NCBI GenBank assembly: GCA_019637155.1
Contig: JAHBWE010000035.1
Location: 1-53,541, forward strand
Direction: 5' to 3'
Length of the DNA stretch: 53,541 nt
From: Labilithrix sp.
GTDB taxonomy: Bacteria; Myxococcota_A; Polyangia; Polyangiales; Polyangiaceae
The notes under the pieces: generated by a model
Seen by the model: only the letters and a program-made list of their open reading frames with translations
What the model was told of the DNA's origin: nothing
Database searches by the model: none
In this document: piece after piece, positions 17,278-24,306 of the stretch
How the letters are laid out: each line of letters starts with the position of its first letter
How positions within the stretch are numbered: position 1 is the stretch's first letter
Made by a program: the position numbers and the translations under genes

Positions 17278-18918
17278 TTATTTGGAACGTGCCGTCACCG
17301 GCGCTGCGACGGGCTCGCGGCTGTTCGACGGGCGGTTCGACGAGGGCGACGACGCGAGGACGACCTCGAGGTCGAAGACGTCGCGCAGGAGCTCGGACTT
17401 CGCGCGCACCGTCCACTCCTCCAGCTCGCGGTCCTCCTGGCCGGTGACGAACAGATTGAGCTTCCGCGCCTTCGCGTCGATGTCGGTCCGCACGCTCGCG
17501 ACCTTGCCGAGGTGCTCGCGATCGAGCGCGTCGGCGATGCGCAGGATCGCGGCGAGCCCGCGCACCTTCGCGCGCGCGTCCTTGTCGAGATCGCGGAAGT
17601 TGGGGTGTGAGGGATCGGGCGGGCTCTTGCGGTGGTAGCGCGCGACGTTCGCGACGATCGCGCGCTCGTCGGGGGTGAGCCCCATGATGTCGGAGTGCTG
17701 GATCAGGTAGTAGCTGTGCTTGTGGTGGCCGTCGTAGCGGACGTAGTCGCCGACGTCGTGCAGCAGCGCGGCGGCGCGGAGGAGCAGCTTCTCGCGATCG
17801 CTGAAGCCGTGGTAAGCGGACATTTCGTCGAAGAGGGTCATCGCGAGCTGCGCGACGAGCTCGCCGTGGGCCTGGTCGAACCCGTAGCGCTTGCCGAGGC
17901 GGATGCAGCCGTCCACCACCGTGCGCGCCTCGGACTCCTTGTCCCAGCGGTTGAAGTACTTGTCGACGAGCTCCTCGAGGATGCCCTCCTTGAGGCCGAC
18001 CCCGGGCGCGACGATCGCGGACGCGGAGAACACCTCGGCGACGCGGAGGAAGATCGAGGTCGCGGTGACGATCGTGTCGGCGCGGTCGGGCCGCAGGTTG
18101 AAGGTGTCCTTGCGCTGGTCCGGCGTCATCCCGAACAGCTTGCCGAGGAGCGTCTTCATCAGCCCGACGTCGACCGCGCGCGGGAAGCCCTCGTAGCCCG
18201 ACTTCATCCCGCAGAGCTCGGCGAGCGTGTCGACGCTGCCGCCGGTGCCGACCACGATCTCGAACGGCATCTTCTTGAGGACGGGGATCGCCTCCGCGAG
18301 CGCGCGATCGACGCCCTCGAAGAGGAGGCGCTGGCGGTGCTTCTCGACGGTCCCGGTCTTCGAGCTCCGCAGGAACATCTCGAGGAGCCGCACGGTGCCG
18401 ATCGGCAGCGACGTCGCCCAGCGGGTCGTGCCTTTGTCGAGGTACGTGAGCTCGGTCGACCCGCCGCCGACGTCGACGAGGAGCGCGCGGCGATCGGAGA
18501 GCCCCCCGCGCCGCGTGACGGCGAGCTGGATGAGGCGCGCCTCTTCGATCCCCTCGATGACCTCGAGCTCGATCCCGGCCTCGCGGCGCGCCCGCTCGAC
18601 GAGCGTGCTCCCGTTCGAGGCCTCCCGTACCGCGCTCGTCGCGGTGGCGCGGTAGGCGTCGACCTTCGCGTCGTCCATCGATTGGCGGAACTCGCGGAGC
18701 GCCGAGCAGGCCTGGCCGATCGACGACATCGCGAGCTTGCCGGTGAGGAAGACCTCGCTCCCGAGCCGCACCGGCGCGCGGAGGCTCACGACCTCGCGCC
18801 ACGCCATCCCGCTGTCGGGGAGGAGCGAGAGCTGCTCGCGTCCGGGCGCCCCCTGCGCCTCGACGATGCGTAGACGCAGGGCATTCGAGCCGAGGTCGAG
18901 CGCAGCAAAGCGCGGCAT
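17278..18918 (-). CDS. Ppx/GppA family exopolyphosphatase or guanosine pentaphosphatase with HD domain
   Basis: The 546-residue protein starts MPRFAALDLGSNALRLRIVE, the phosphate-1 motif of the ASKHA fold. LLVDVGGGSTELTYLDKG follows near 135-152, GTGGSVDTLAEL near 222, and a C-terminal HD domain (AALLHDVGDYVRYDGHHKHS near 395-414). Length and order match the long Ppx/GppA type. The enzymes remove terminal phosphate from polyphosphate and/or convert pppGpp to ppGpp, in the cytoplasm; which substrate dominates cannot be read from sequence. The ATG at 18918 is preceded by AAAGGTGG; the frame stays open further upstream, but only antisense to the next gene. The tail after residue 525 is Ser/Pro/Ala-rich. 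A lipoprotein gene follows. Confidence 0.93.
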   Translation of the reverse strand: MPRFAALDLGSNALRLRIVEAQGAPGREQLSLLPDSGMAWREVVSLRAPVRLGSEVFLTGKLAMSSIGQACSALREFRQSMDDAKVDAYRATATSAVREASNGSTLVERARREAGIELEVIEGIEEARLIQLAVTRRGGLSDRRALLVDVGGGSTELTYLDKGTTRWATSLPIGTVRLLEMFLRSSKTGTVEKHRQRLLFEGVDRALAEAIPVLKKMPFEIVVGTGGSVDTLAELCGMKSGYEGFPRAVDVGLMKTLLGKLFGMTPDQRKDTFNLRPDRADTIVTATSIFLRVAEVFSASAIVAPGVGLKEGILEELVDKYFNRWDKESEARTVVDGCIRLGKRYGFDQAHGELVAQLAMTLFDEMSAYHGFSDREKLLLRAAALLHDVGDYVRYDGHHKHSYYLIQHSDIMGLTPDERAIVANVARYHRKSPPDPSHPNFRDLDKDARAKVRGLAAILRIADALDREHLGKVASVRTDIDAKARKLNLFVTGQEDRELEEWTVRAKSELLRDVFDLEVVLASSPSSNRPSNSREPVAAPVTARSK

Positions 18919-18981
18919 GGGCCACCTTTTAGCACTCGTCTGCAACCGGTCGCCGCGCTTTTCTTCTGCTACCAATGGAGC

Positions 18982-19278
18982 ATGGCGCGGGCCGAGACCT
19001 ACGACGGCGCGAAGCTCCGGTTCGTCGGGGCGTGCGCGGCGATCGCGGGCGGGCTCGCGATCGCCGGCTCGCTCGATCGCACGACCGGCGGCGTCATCGT
19101 GCTCTGCGGCTGGATCGCGGGCGTCGCGACGCTGCATCGGCTCGGCCGCGCCGGCTCCGACCGCACCTCCGATCGCGCGAAAAAGTCGGTCGCGCCGGCT
19201 CCCGAGGCCGAGGCCGAGCCCGAGCCGCCGCGGTCAGACGTTCGAGCGAAGGACGACGACGCCGACGTCGGCGCCTAG
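18982..19278 (+). CDS. Small predicted membrane protein
   Basis: The 98-residue product has two adjacent hydrophobic helices (about 15-29 and 36-50) separated by a short polar turn, then a charged C-terminal tail rich in Glu, Pro, Ala and Asp. It is divergent from the exopolyphosphatase gene (63 bases between starts). Its 3' end overlaps the convergent gene at 19234 by 45 bases. No family recognised. The hairpin topology would leave both ends on the same side of the membrane. Confidence 0.6.
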   Translation: MARAETYDGAKLRFVGACAAIAGGLAIAGSLDRTTGGVIVLCGWIAGVATLHRLGRAGSDRTSDRAKKSVAPAPEAEAEPEPPRSDVRAKDDDADVGA

Positions 19279-20106
19279 GCGCGGCGTGCGGGCGGCGGCC
19301 CAGCCGAAGTCGCGCTCTTCGATCTTGATGGCCTTCGACGCCGGGCTCTCCGCGGTGGCGGCGTGGAGGCCGGCCTCGGTCAGCGTCTTCTCGTTCACCG
19401 GCGGCACCTTCGGCGCGCCGGGCGCGGTCGCGCAGTAGACGCCGTCCTTGTCGAACATGCAGACGTAGAGGACGGGCATCTTCCCCTTGTCGCCGTTGCG
19501 CATGAGCTGGTCCTGGACCTCGCGCTGCGCCGTGACCTGCAGGTGGTACGCGAAGCGGCGGTAGGTCCAGCCCGTGACGAGGAGGCCGTACTTCGAGCCG
19601 TCCGCCTTCTTCACCGGCACGGCCGCGACCCAGTCTTTGTCGGGGCCGGCGGGGTGAGGTGTCGTGTCGGGGGGCGGGCCGTTCGTCGCCGCGAAGGCCG
19701 CGCTCTCCGTCGCCGGCTTGAGCCCCGGCCACGCGGCGACGAGGTCCTTGCCGTTCATCGTGTCGTGCTCGAAGTCGTTCCGGTACGCGACGCCTTTGTC
19801 GTCCGCGTAGGCGAAGAACGTGGACTTCGCGATGCCGAGGTCCGGCACCTGCTGGCGCATCTTGAGGAGCGCGCTCCGCACGGCGGGCAGGTTCGACTTC
19901 GGATCGCCCTCCTTGCCGAGCTCCTTCTCGAGGAGGGGGACGATCTTCTTCGCCCCCTCCGGCAGGCCGCGCTCGATCTCGGCGACGTCTTTGTCCGTCA
20001 TCTCGACGAGCTTTTGGACGTCTTTCGCCGCGTCTTCGGCGCTCTTCTCACCCTGGGACTTGCAGGAGAAGAGCGCCAGCGCGATCGCGACCGTCCGAAG
20101 CTTCAT
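19234..20106 (-). CDS. Lipoprotein with Cache-like sensor domain
   Basis: The 290-residue protein has a short lipoprotein signal (AIALALFSC, Cys15) and a helical stretch rich in Glu/Lys (about 18-70). A domain whose middle, STFFAYADDKGVAYRNDFEH, followed by NGKDLVAAWP, resembles double-Cache/PAS-like extracellular sensor domains. TGWTYRRFAYHLQVTAQREV is a long helix, and VLYVCMFDKDGVYCATAPG resembles a second Cache core. There is no transmembrane helix or output domain, so it would be a surface ligand-binding lipoprotein. The last 15 codons overlap the convergent small membrane protein gene. The Cache call is tentative. Confidence 0.75.
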   Translation of the reverse strand: MKLRTVAIALALFSCKSQGEKSAEDAAKDVQKLVEMTDKDVAEIERGLPEGAKKIVPLLEKELGKEGDPKSNLPAVRSALLKMRQQVPDLGIAKSTFFAYADDKGVAYRNDFEHDTMNGKDLVAAWPGLKPATESAAFAATNGPPPDTTPHPAGPDKDWVAAVPVKKADGSKYGLLVTGWTYRRFAYHLQVTAQREVQDQLMRNGDKGKMPVLYVCMFDKDGVYCATAPGAPKVPPVNEKTLTEAGLHAATAESPASKAIKIEERDFGWAAARTPRLGADVGVVVLRSNV

Positions 20107-20148
20107 CGAGACGGAGGATAGGACAGAACGCGGCGGCGTGGGTTCCCC

Positions 20149-20961
20149 TCACTCGTCGATGGTGGTCTCGAGCTCGCCCTCTTCGTCGCCGCCGCTCGCG
20201 GCGGGCGGGGGCGCGGCGAGGGACGCGAGGATCTCGGCGAGCGGGGTGTCCGAGACGTACGACGCGTAGTTCCAGGGGACGAGGCCGCCGTCGTGGATGC
20301 CGACGACCTTGAGCGTGACGTCGTCGATGACGGTCGCGCCGCTCGAGCCCGGGTCGGTGTCGCACTGATGGGAGAGCATGTTCGAGCCCCAGCCGCCGGT
20401 CGCGCCGGTCTTCACCACGCAGGTCTGCGACCACTCGAGCGGACGCGAGCGCGGGTGCGAGAAGATCGTGATCGCGGAGTCGAGCGCGGGGCGCGCGGCG
20501 TAGTCGACCTCGACCTGGACCGGCGGCGCGACGTCCACCTGGAAGATCGCGTAGTCGATGTCGCGGCTCTGCTGCGCGGCGTAGACGATGGTGCAGTTCG
20601 TCGTGAGGTACGCGGGCGAGTCGACGCGGTAGCCCCACGCGACGGTCTTGCCGGCGCAGGAGAAGTTGTTCTTGCGCGTCGACGGCGCGTTGAAGCAGTG
20701 ACCGGCGCTGAGCACGACGCCGTTGCCGATGTGCGTCGCGGTGCAGCCCATCGAGATGCGCCCGAACGCGTCGATGAGGGGACGGTACTTCGCCGGGATG
20801 TTGGCGCCGTTCTCCTTGACGGGGACGAGGTCGTTGGTGCCGATGATCTTCGCCGACTCGACGACCTGCGTGGGCTCCTCGGTGACCTCCGCGCTGCAGC
20901 CCGCGACGGCGGTGAGGGAGAGGGCGAAGAGGGCGCTCAGCGACTTGGTCATCGTGTGCAT
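20149..20961 (-). CDS. Trypsin-like serine protease lipoprotein
   Basis: The 270-residue protein has a lipoprotein signal (LTAVAGC, Cys22). The chymotrypsin-fold triad is visible: His88 in VVLSAGHCFN, Asp136 in SRDIDYAIFQ, and Ser207 in CDTDPGSSGATV. Pairs of cysteines (Cys73, Cys89, Cys102, Cys123, Cys181, Cys200) could form disulfides. The tail is Ala/Pro-rich then acidic. It should be an active endopeptidase at the outer membrane or cell surface. The start at 20961 is preceded by AAGG nine bases upstream; a second ATG three codons later is possible. Transcribed alone, divergent from tRNA-Leu. Confidence 0.9.
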   Translation of the reverse strand: MHTMTKSLSALFALSLTAVAGCSAEVTEEPTQVVESAKIIGTNDLVPVKENGANIPAKYRPLIDAFGRISMGCTATHIGNGVVLSAGHCFNAPSTRKNNFSCAGKTVAWGYRVDSPAYLTTNCTIVYAAQQSRDIDYAIFQVDVAPPVQVEVDYAARPALDSAITIFSHPRSRPLEWSQTCVVKTGATGGWGSNMLSHQCDTDPGSSGATVIDDVTLKVVGIHDGGLVPWNYASYVSDTPLAEILASLAAPPPAASGGDEEGELETTIDE

Positions 20962-21217
20962 GGCGCTGGACCTTACGGTGGTGGATCATCGCTTCACCCA
21001 TCACGGAGCCGTCTCAAGACGTGCGCGATGCAGTTTGGTCGGTGATGTGCGCATGCGTGCCCACTCGCCCTCCAAAAACACGGCCAAAACACCGATAAAA
21101 CGCGTGTAAGTGCAGGTTGCACAGCTGCGCTCGAACGCCTTCACATGCCCACGAAGTCGCGTGCGAAATGTTGGTGGAGCGTGATAGGAATGGTGTCGCG
21201 CGTGAAGCTCGACGCGA

Positions 21218-21298
21218 GCCGAAGTGGCGGAATGGTAGACGCAGCGGATTCAAAATCCGCCGCCGCAAGGCGTGAGGGTTCGAGTCCCTCCTTCGGTA
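21218..21298 (+). tRNA. tRNA-Leu (anticodon CAA)
   Basis: A complete cloverleaf folds by eye. The acceptor stem GCCGAAG pairs with CTTCGGT, and the D arm contains GGAATGGTAGAC. The anticodon stem GCGGA/TCCGC encloses the loop TTCAAAA, giving anticodon CAA for the codon TTG. A long variable arm (CGCCGCAAGGCG) is the class II hallmark. The T arm reads GAGGGTTCGAGTCCCTC. The discriminator base is A and CCA is not encoded. Confidence 0.96.
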
Positions 21299-21321
21299 CG
21301 AAAAACGAGTAGCGTGAAGAC

Positions 21322-21672
21322 GTGGCGATCACGCACCAGGTCTTCGTCGAGCCGAGCGCGATCGCGGTGGGGCTCCCCGAAGAGCAGCTCGTGCTCTGCA
21401 TCGAGGTCTTCGGTCGCGCGGGCCTACGCGTGCATCGCGCCGATCCCGACGCCGCGTGCGAGCGCCTCACGAAGCTGCTCCCGCAGATCGTCGTCGTCGC
21501 GACGGAGCTCGACTTCAGCCTCCGCGAGATGATCGACGACCGCGCGGTCGCGGTCGGCGCCGTCACCGTCGCGCTCCCGGCAAGCGCGGACTTCGCGACG
21601 ATCGAGGAGATGCTCGACACCGCCGTCGCCACGTCGCGCGAGCTACGCGGAAAGAAGCCACGCTCGGCATAG
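21322..21672 (+). CDS. Hypothetical small cytoplasmic protein, receiver-like
   Basis: The 116-residue product starts with GTG, 24 bases after tRNA-Leu. It shows an alternating strand-helix pattern: a strand around LVLCIEVFG, then VHRADPDAACERL, a strand QIVVVATELD, and VGAVTVALP. It loosely recalls the second half of a response-regulator receiver, without a clear phosphoacceptor Asp environment or the C-terminal Lys. No family recognised. A repeat tract begins immediately after the stop. Confidence 0.6.
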   Translation: MAITHQVFVEPSAIAVGLPEEQLVLCIEVFGRAGLRVHRADPDAACERLTKLLPQIVVVATELDFSLREMIDDRAVAVGAVTVALPASADFATIEEMLDTAVATSRELRGKKPRSA

Positions 21673-22330
21673 CAACGCCCCGGCGTCACCACGCGCGTCG
21701 TCGTCCCGCGCGCGGCGTCGTCACGCTGCGCTTGATGTCGCCCGCGCGGCGTCGTCCCGCTTCGCTTGATGTCGCCCGCGCGGCGTCCCACGCTCCCCCC
21801 TTTGGCATCGCCCCGCTTCGCTTGATGTCGCCCGCCTGGCGTCGCCACGCGCCGCTTATCAACGTCGCCACGCTTGGCGTCGCCTCGTCCGGCGGTGTCA
21901 GCCCGGCGTTGCCACGCTTGATGTCGTCCCGCTTCGCTTTATGGCGACGCGGACGTGCACCTCCGTCGCGGACTTCCCGTTGCCACGTTTGATGTCGTCA
22001 CGCTTCGCTTCATGTCGCCACGCTTACGTCGTTTCGCGTCCACACGCGGTGTCGTCCCGCTCGGTGTCTCACGCGTGGAGTACCTGGCGCGACACGCGAC
22101 TATATTCGAGGCCAAGCTTCGCGATGGCGTGGAACCGCATCGCGGTGTGCGGGTCGTCGCTTGGCGGCCGATCTTGCTCAGCTGCCGTCGCACGGGACGG
22201 CTCATTCGCGGTATCTTCTCCACGCGCGGAGCTCCTCGCTGGGTTTGCTTGGTCGCTACCCAAACCGAGGCTCCGCCCCACGTATTTCCATTCCGCCTAC
22301 GACTCGTGATCGAGGATCACGCGCGGTGAT
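21673..22330. repeat. Convergent intergenic gap filled with degenerate repeats
   Basis: These 658 bases between two convergent genes carry no supported gene. The left two thirds (to about 22070) is built from CTTGATGTCGCCCGCGCGGC and variants. CTTGATGTCG occurs at 21731, 21765, 21821 and 21917, with CTTCATGTCG at about 22009 and TTTGATGTCG at about 21988. Repeats are interleaved with CGTCGCCACGC-like words. The first two copies are 34 bases apart. The right part (22070-22330) is not obviously repetitive and I see nothing in it. Confidence 0.75.
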
Positions 22331-22807
22331 CTAGAATGCGTCGCCGAAGTCGAGGCCGCCGTCTTTCGCGCCGGACGTGTCGGGGCATTCGTCGTTGCAC
22401 TGGTTGCCGACGCAGATGCCGAACGTCTGCGCTGTGTCGGCGCCGGGCGAGTTCGCGCAGATGAGCAAGCAGCCGATGTCACCGCTCTCGCAGTCCTCGA
22501 CGCACTTCTTGTTCGCCTTGCAGGCGGTCTCCTTCTCGCACGCGGCGTATTCTTCGCAGCACTTCGCCTTCACGCATTCATCGCATGCGGGTCTCGGATC
22601 GGAGGCGGGGAGGCTCGAGCATTCGACGCTCGCGCCGCTCGAGCTCGACGAGCTGGTCTTCGGCTTCCCGTTGTCGTCGTCGTCATCGTCGCCGCTGCTG
22701 CGGTTTCGCTTCGTGCTGCCGTTGCTCTCGTTCGACGAGCTGCAGCCCGCGACGATCGCGAAGAGGACGGACGCGGCGGTGAAGGCGGCGAAGAACGGCT
22801 TGAACAA
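22331..22807 (-). CDS. Small cysteine-rich lipoprotein
   Basis: The best start is a TTG at 22807, because a GGAGG sits seven bases upstream; an in-frame start at 22867 would add an un-signal-like Arg-rich leader. The resulting 158-residue protein has a hydrophobic signal and lipobox IVAGC (Cys22). A Ser/Asp-rich low-complexity linker follows, with a run of six Asp and a run of Ser. The C-terminal cysteine-rich domain (about 80-145) has CDECVKAKCCEEYAACEKE and CVEDCESGDIGCLLIC. This helical cysteine-pair motif is common in myxobacterial lipoproteins. Function unknown. Confidence 0.78.
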   Translation of the reverse strand: MFKPFFAAFTAASVLFAIVAGCSSSNESNGSTKRNRSSGDDDDDDNGKPKTSSSSSSGASVECSSLPASDPRPACDECVKAKCCEEYAACEKETACKANKKCVEDCESGDIGCLLICANSPGADTAQTFGICVGNQCNDECPDTSGAKDGGLDFGDAF

Positions 22808-22944
22808 GGGAGAACCTCCGACGTTCAGCGTGCCAGAACGGCGGGGGCGGTGCCAGCGCCCCGACATTCCCCGGCACGACCGAATTCCCCTCCAACGCGA
22901 TTTCTTTTGCGGGTCGATCTTGAATTGCTCTATTGCTGCGTGAA

Positions 22945-23526
22945 ATGAGCTCTCTCAAAAGCACCATCGAAGGCCTCGCCTCGCAGTTCGCAATGAGCGT
23001 CATCGGCGCTCTTCGCAGCGCCTCGCTCGCCGAGGTCATGGAGGTGACGAGCGGTGGCGCGCGTGCGGTCGCTCCGACGAGCTCGCGTGGTGCGAGCGCG
23101 CCGGCCCCCGCCGCCGCGCCCGCTCCCGCGCGACGAGGTCCGGGGCGTCCGAAGAAGGTCGCCGCCGCTGCCCCTGCCGCGTCGGCCCCGGCGGCTGCGC
23201 CGGCGAAGCGTCGCGGCGTCGTGGGTCGTCCTGGCCGTCTCGGTCGCCGGTCGATGGCGGACATCAGCAAGGTCATCGACGACATCGCGGCGCTCCTCCA
23301 GAAGCACCCGGGCGGTCTCCGCGCGGAGGAGATCCGCCGCGAGCTCGGCGTTCAGTCGAAGGAGCTCCCGCGTCCGCTCGCCGACGGCCTCGCCGCCGGT
23401 CGCTTCTCGAAGCAGGGCCAGAAGCGCGCGACGACGTACTTCCCGGGCGGCGCAAAGTCGGCCGGTGCCACCAAGCCCTCCGCGAAGCCGTCCGGCCGCG
23501 GCCTCCCGAAGAAGCGCGGCAAGTAA
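22945..23526 (+). CDS. AT-hook-like / winged-helix DNA-binding protein (family copy 1)
   Basis: The 193-residue protein has three parts. A short helical N-terminus (SLKSTIEGLASQFAMSVI) is followed by an Ala/Pro/Arg/Lys-rich disordered middle containing RRGPGRPKK, a good AT-hook core. The C-terminal winged helix-like domain (about 105-170) contains LRAEEIRRELGVQSKELPRP and ends in an RATTYF wing. A basic Lys/Arg tail closes it. The gene at 51789-52217 encodes the same architecture (DIDATLDQIVALLKKKPG, LRAEQIGAELGLDKKEVPRP, RRGTTYY), so the two are paralogs. A chromatin-associated or regulatory role is likely. The ATG at 22945 is preferred over the in-frame TTG at 22933. Repeats follow the stop. 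Confidence 0.82.
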   Translation: MSSLKSTIEGLASQFAMSVIGALRSASLAEVMEVTSGGARAVAPTSSRGASAPAPAAAPAPARRGPGRPKKVAAAAPAASAPAAAPAKRRGVVGRPGRLGRRSMADISKVIDDIAALLQKHPGGLRAEEIRRELGVQSKELPRPLADGLAAGRFSKQGQKRATTYFPGGAKSAGATKPSAKPSGRGLPKKRGK

Positions 23527-24306
23527 CGCCCGCCCGCAATCCGCATCAGCAGAAAATAGGTCGCGCCGGCCTCCCGACGATGATCGGGTATCGAAGCCGC
23601 TGCGAGGAAGTGCAGCGTACTCGCGCGCCACCCATTGGCGAGCCCAGAGACTCCGCGCATCAGCGAGCCGCGCAATCCGCGCCGAGAAGGACCGTTCCTC
23701 GGCTGTGCGGCCGAGGGCCATCCCGTAATCCGCATCAGCGAGCTCCTCGGCTGTGCGGCCGAGGACCATCCGTAATCCCGATCAGCAACCATCGCGTGCC
23801 GCACCCCGCCGACCCGGTCCTCAACCCGCATGACGAGCCTTCGCTGCGCTCGAGTGGGCGAGGTCGTGCTCGCCCACGCAATCCGCATCAGCAAGCAACT
23901 CGCAATCCGAAATTGGGCAAGCAGGGCGGATGCTCATTGGCGAGCAGCAGAGATGCCCCATAACGCATTTGCGAGCGGAGGTGCAGAGAGTGCTCAACCG
24001 CCGAACCGATGCGCGCGCAAGCATCAGATTGCTCGTGGGTGCTCTCGCCCGCGCGCGACCTGGCAGGGAGGGGATGGTGCGCGGCGTCATGCAAGTCCGC
24101 ATCAGCAGCCGTCCTCGCGCGCCACACGCTCCCGCCGCCCCACCCGCTTCCGCGACCGGCGAGCCGTGGAGGATGCGTGCTCTTCACGCGCCGTCACGGC
24201 ATGACTGCGGACGGTGATGGCGTCGGCGGGTCGTGGAGGACGCGTGCGTCGTCGCGGTGTTGCCGTGGCGTCGGCGAGCCGTGGAGGATGCGTGCGTCTT
24301 CGCGTC
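23527..24306. repeat. Convergent intergenic gap with interspersed repeats and twin hairpins
   Basis: These 780 bases separate two convergent genes and hold no supported coding sequence. AATCCGCATCAGC or close variants recur at 23538, 23727, 23774, 23880 and 24094. A perfect hairpin, CCTCGGCTGTGCGGCCGAGG (7-bp stem, 6-base loop), occurs twice, at 23697-23716 and 23745-23764, exactly 48 bases apart. Near the kinase end, CGTGGAGGATGCGTGC-type units recur around 24170, 24230 and 24280 and run almost into the kinase stop codon. Confidence 0.75.

Noticed and set aside
23527..24306. CRISPR array
   Set aside because: Repeat words are short, unevenly spaced and degenerate, with no unique spacers of constant length and no cas genes nearby. 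The same holds for the other four tracts.
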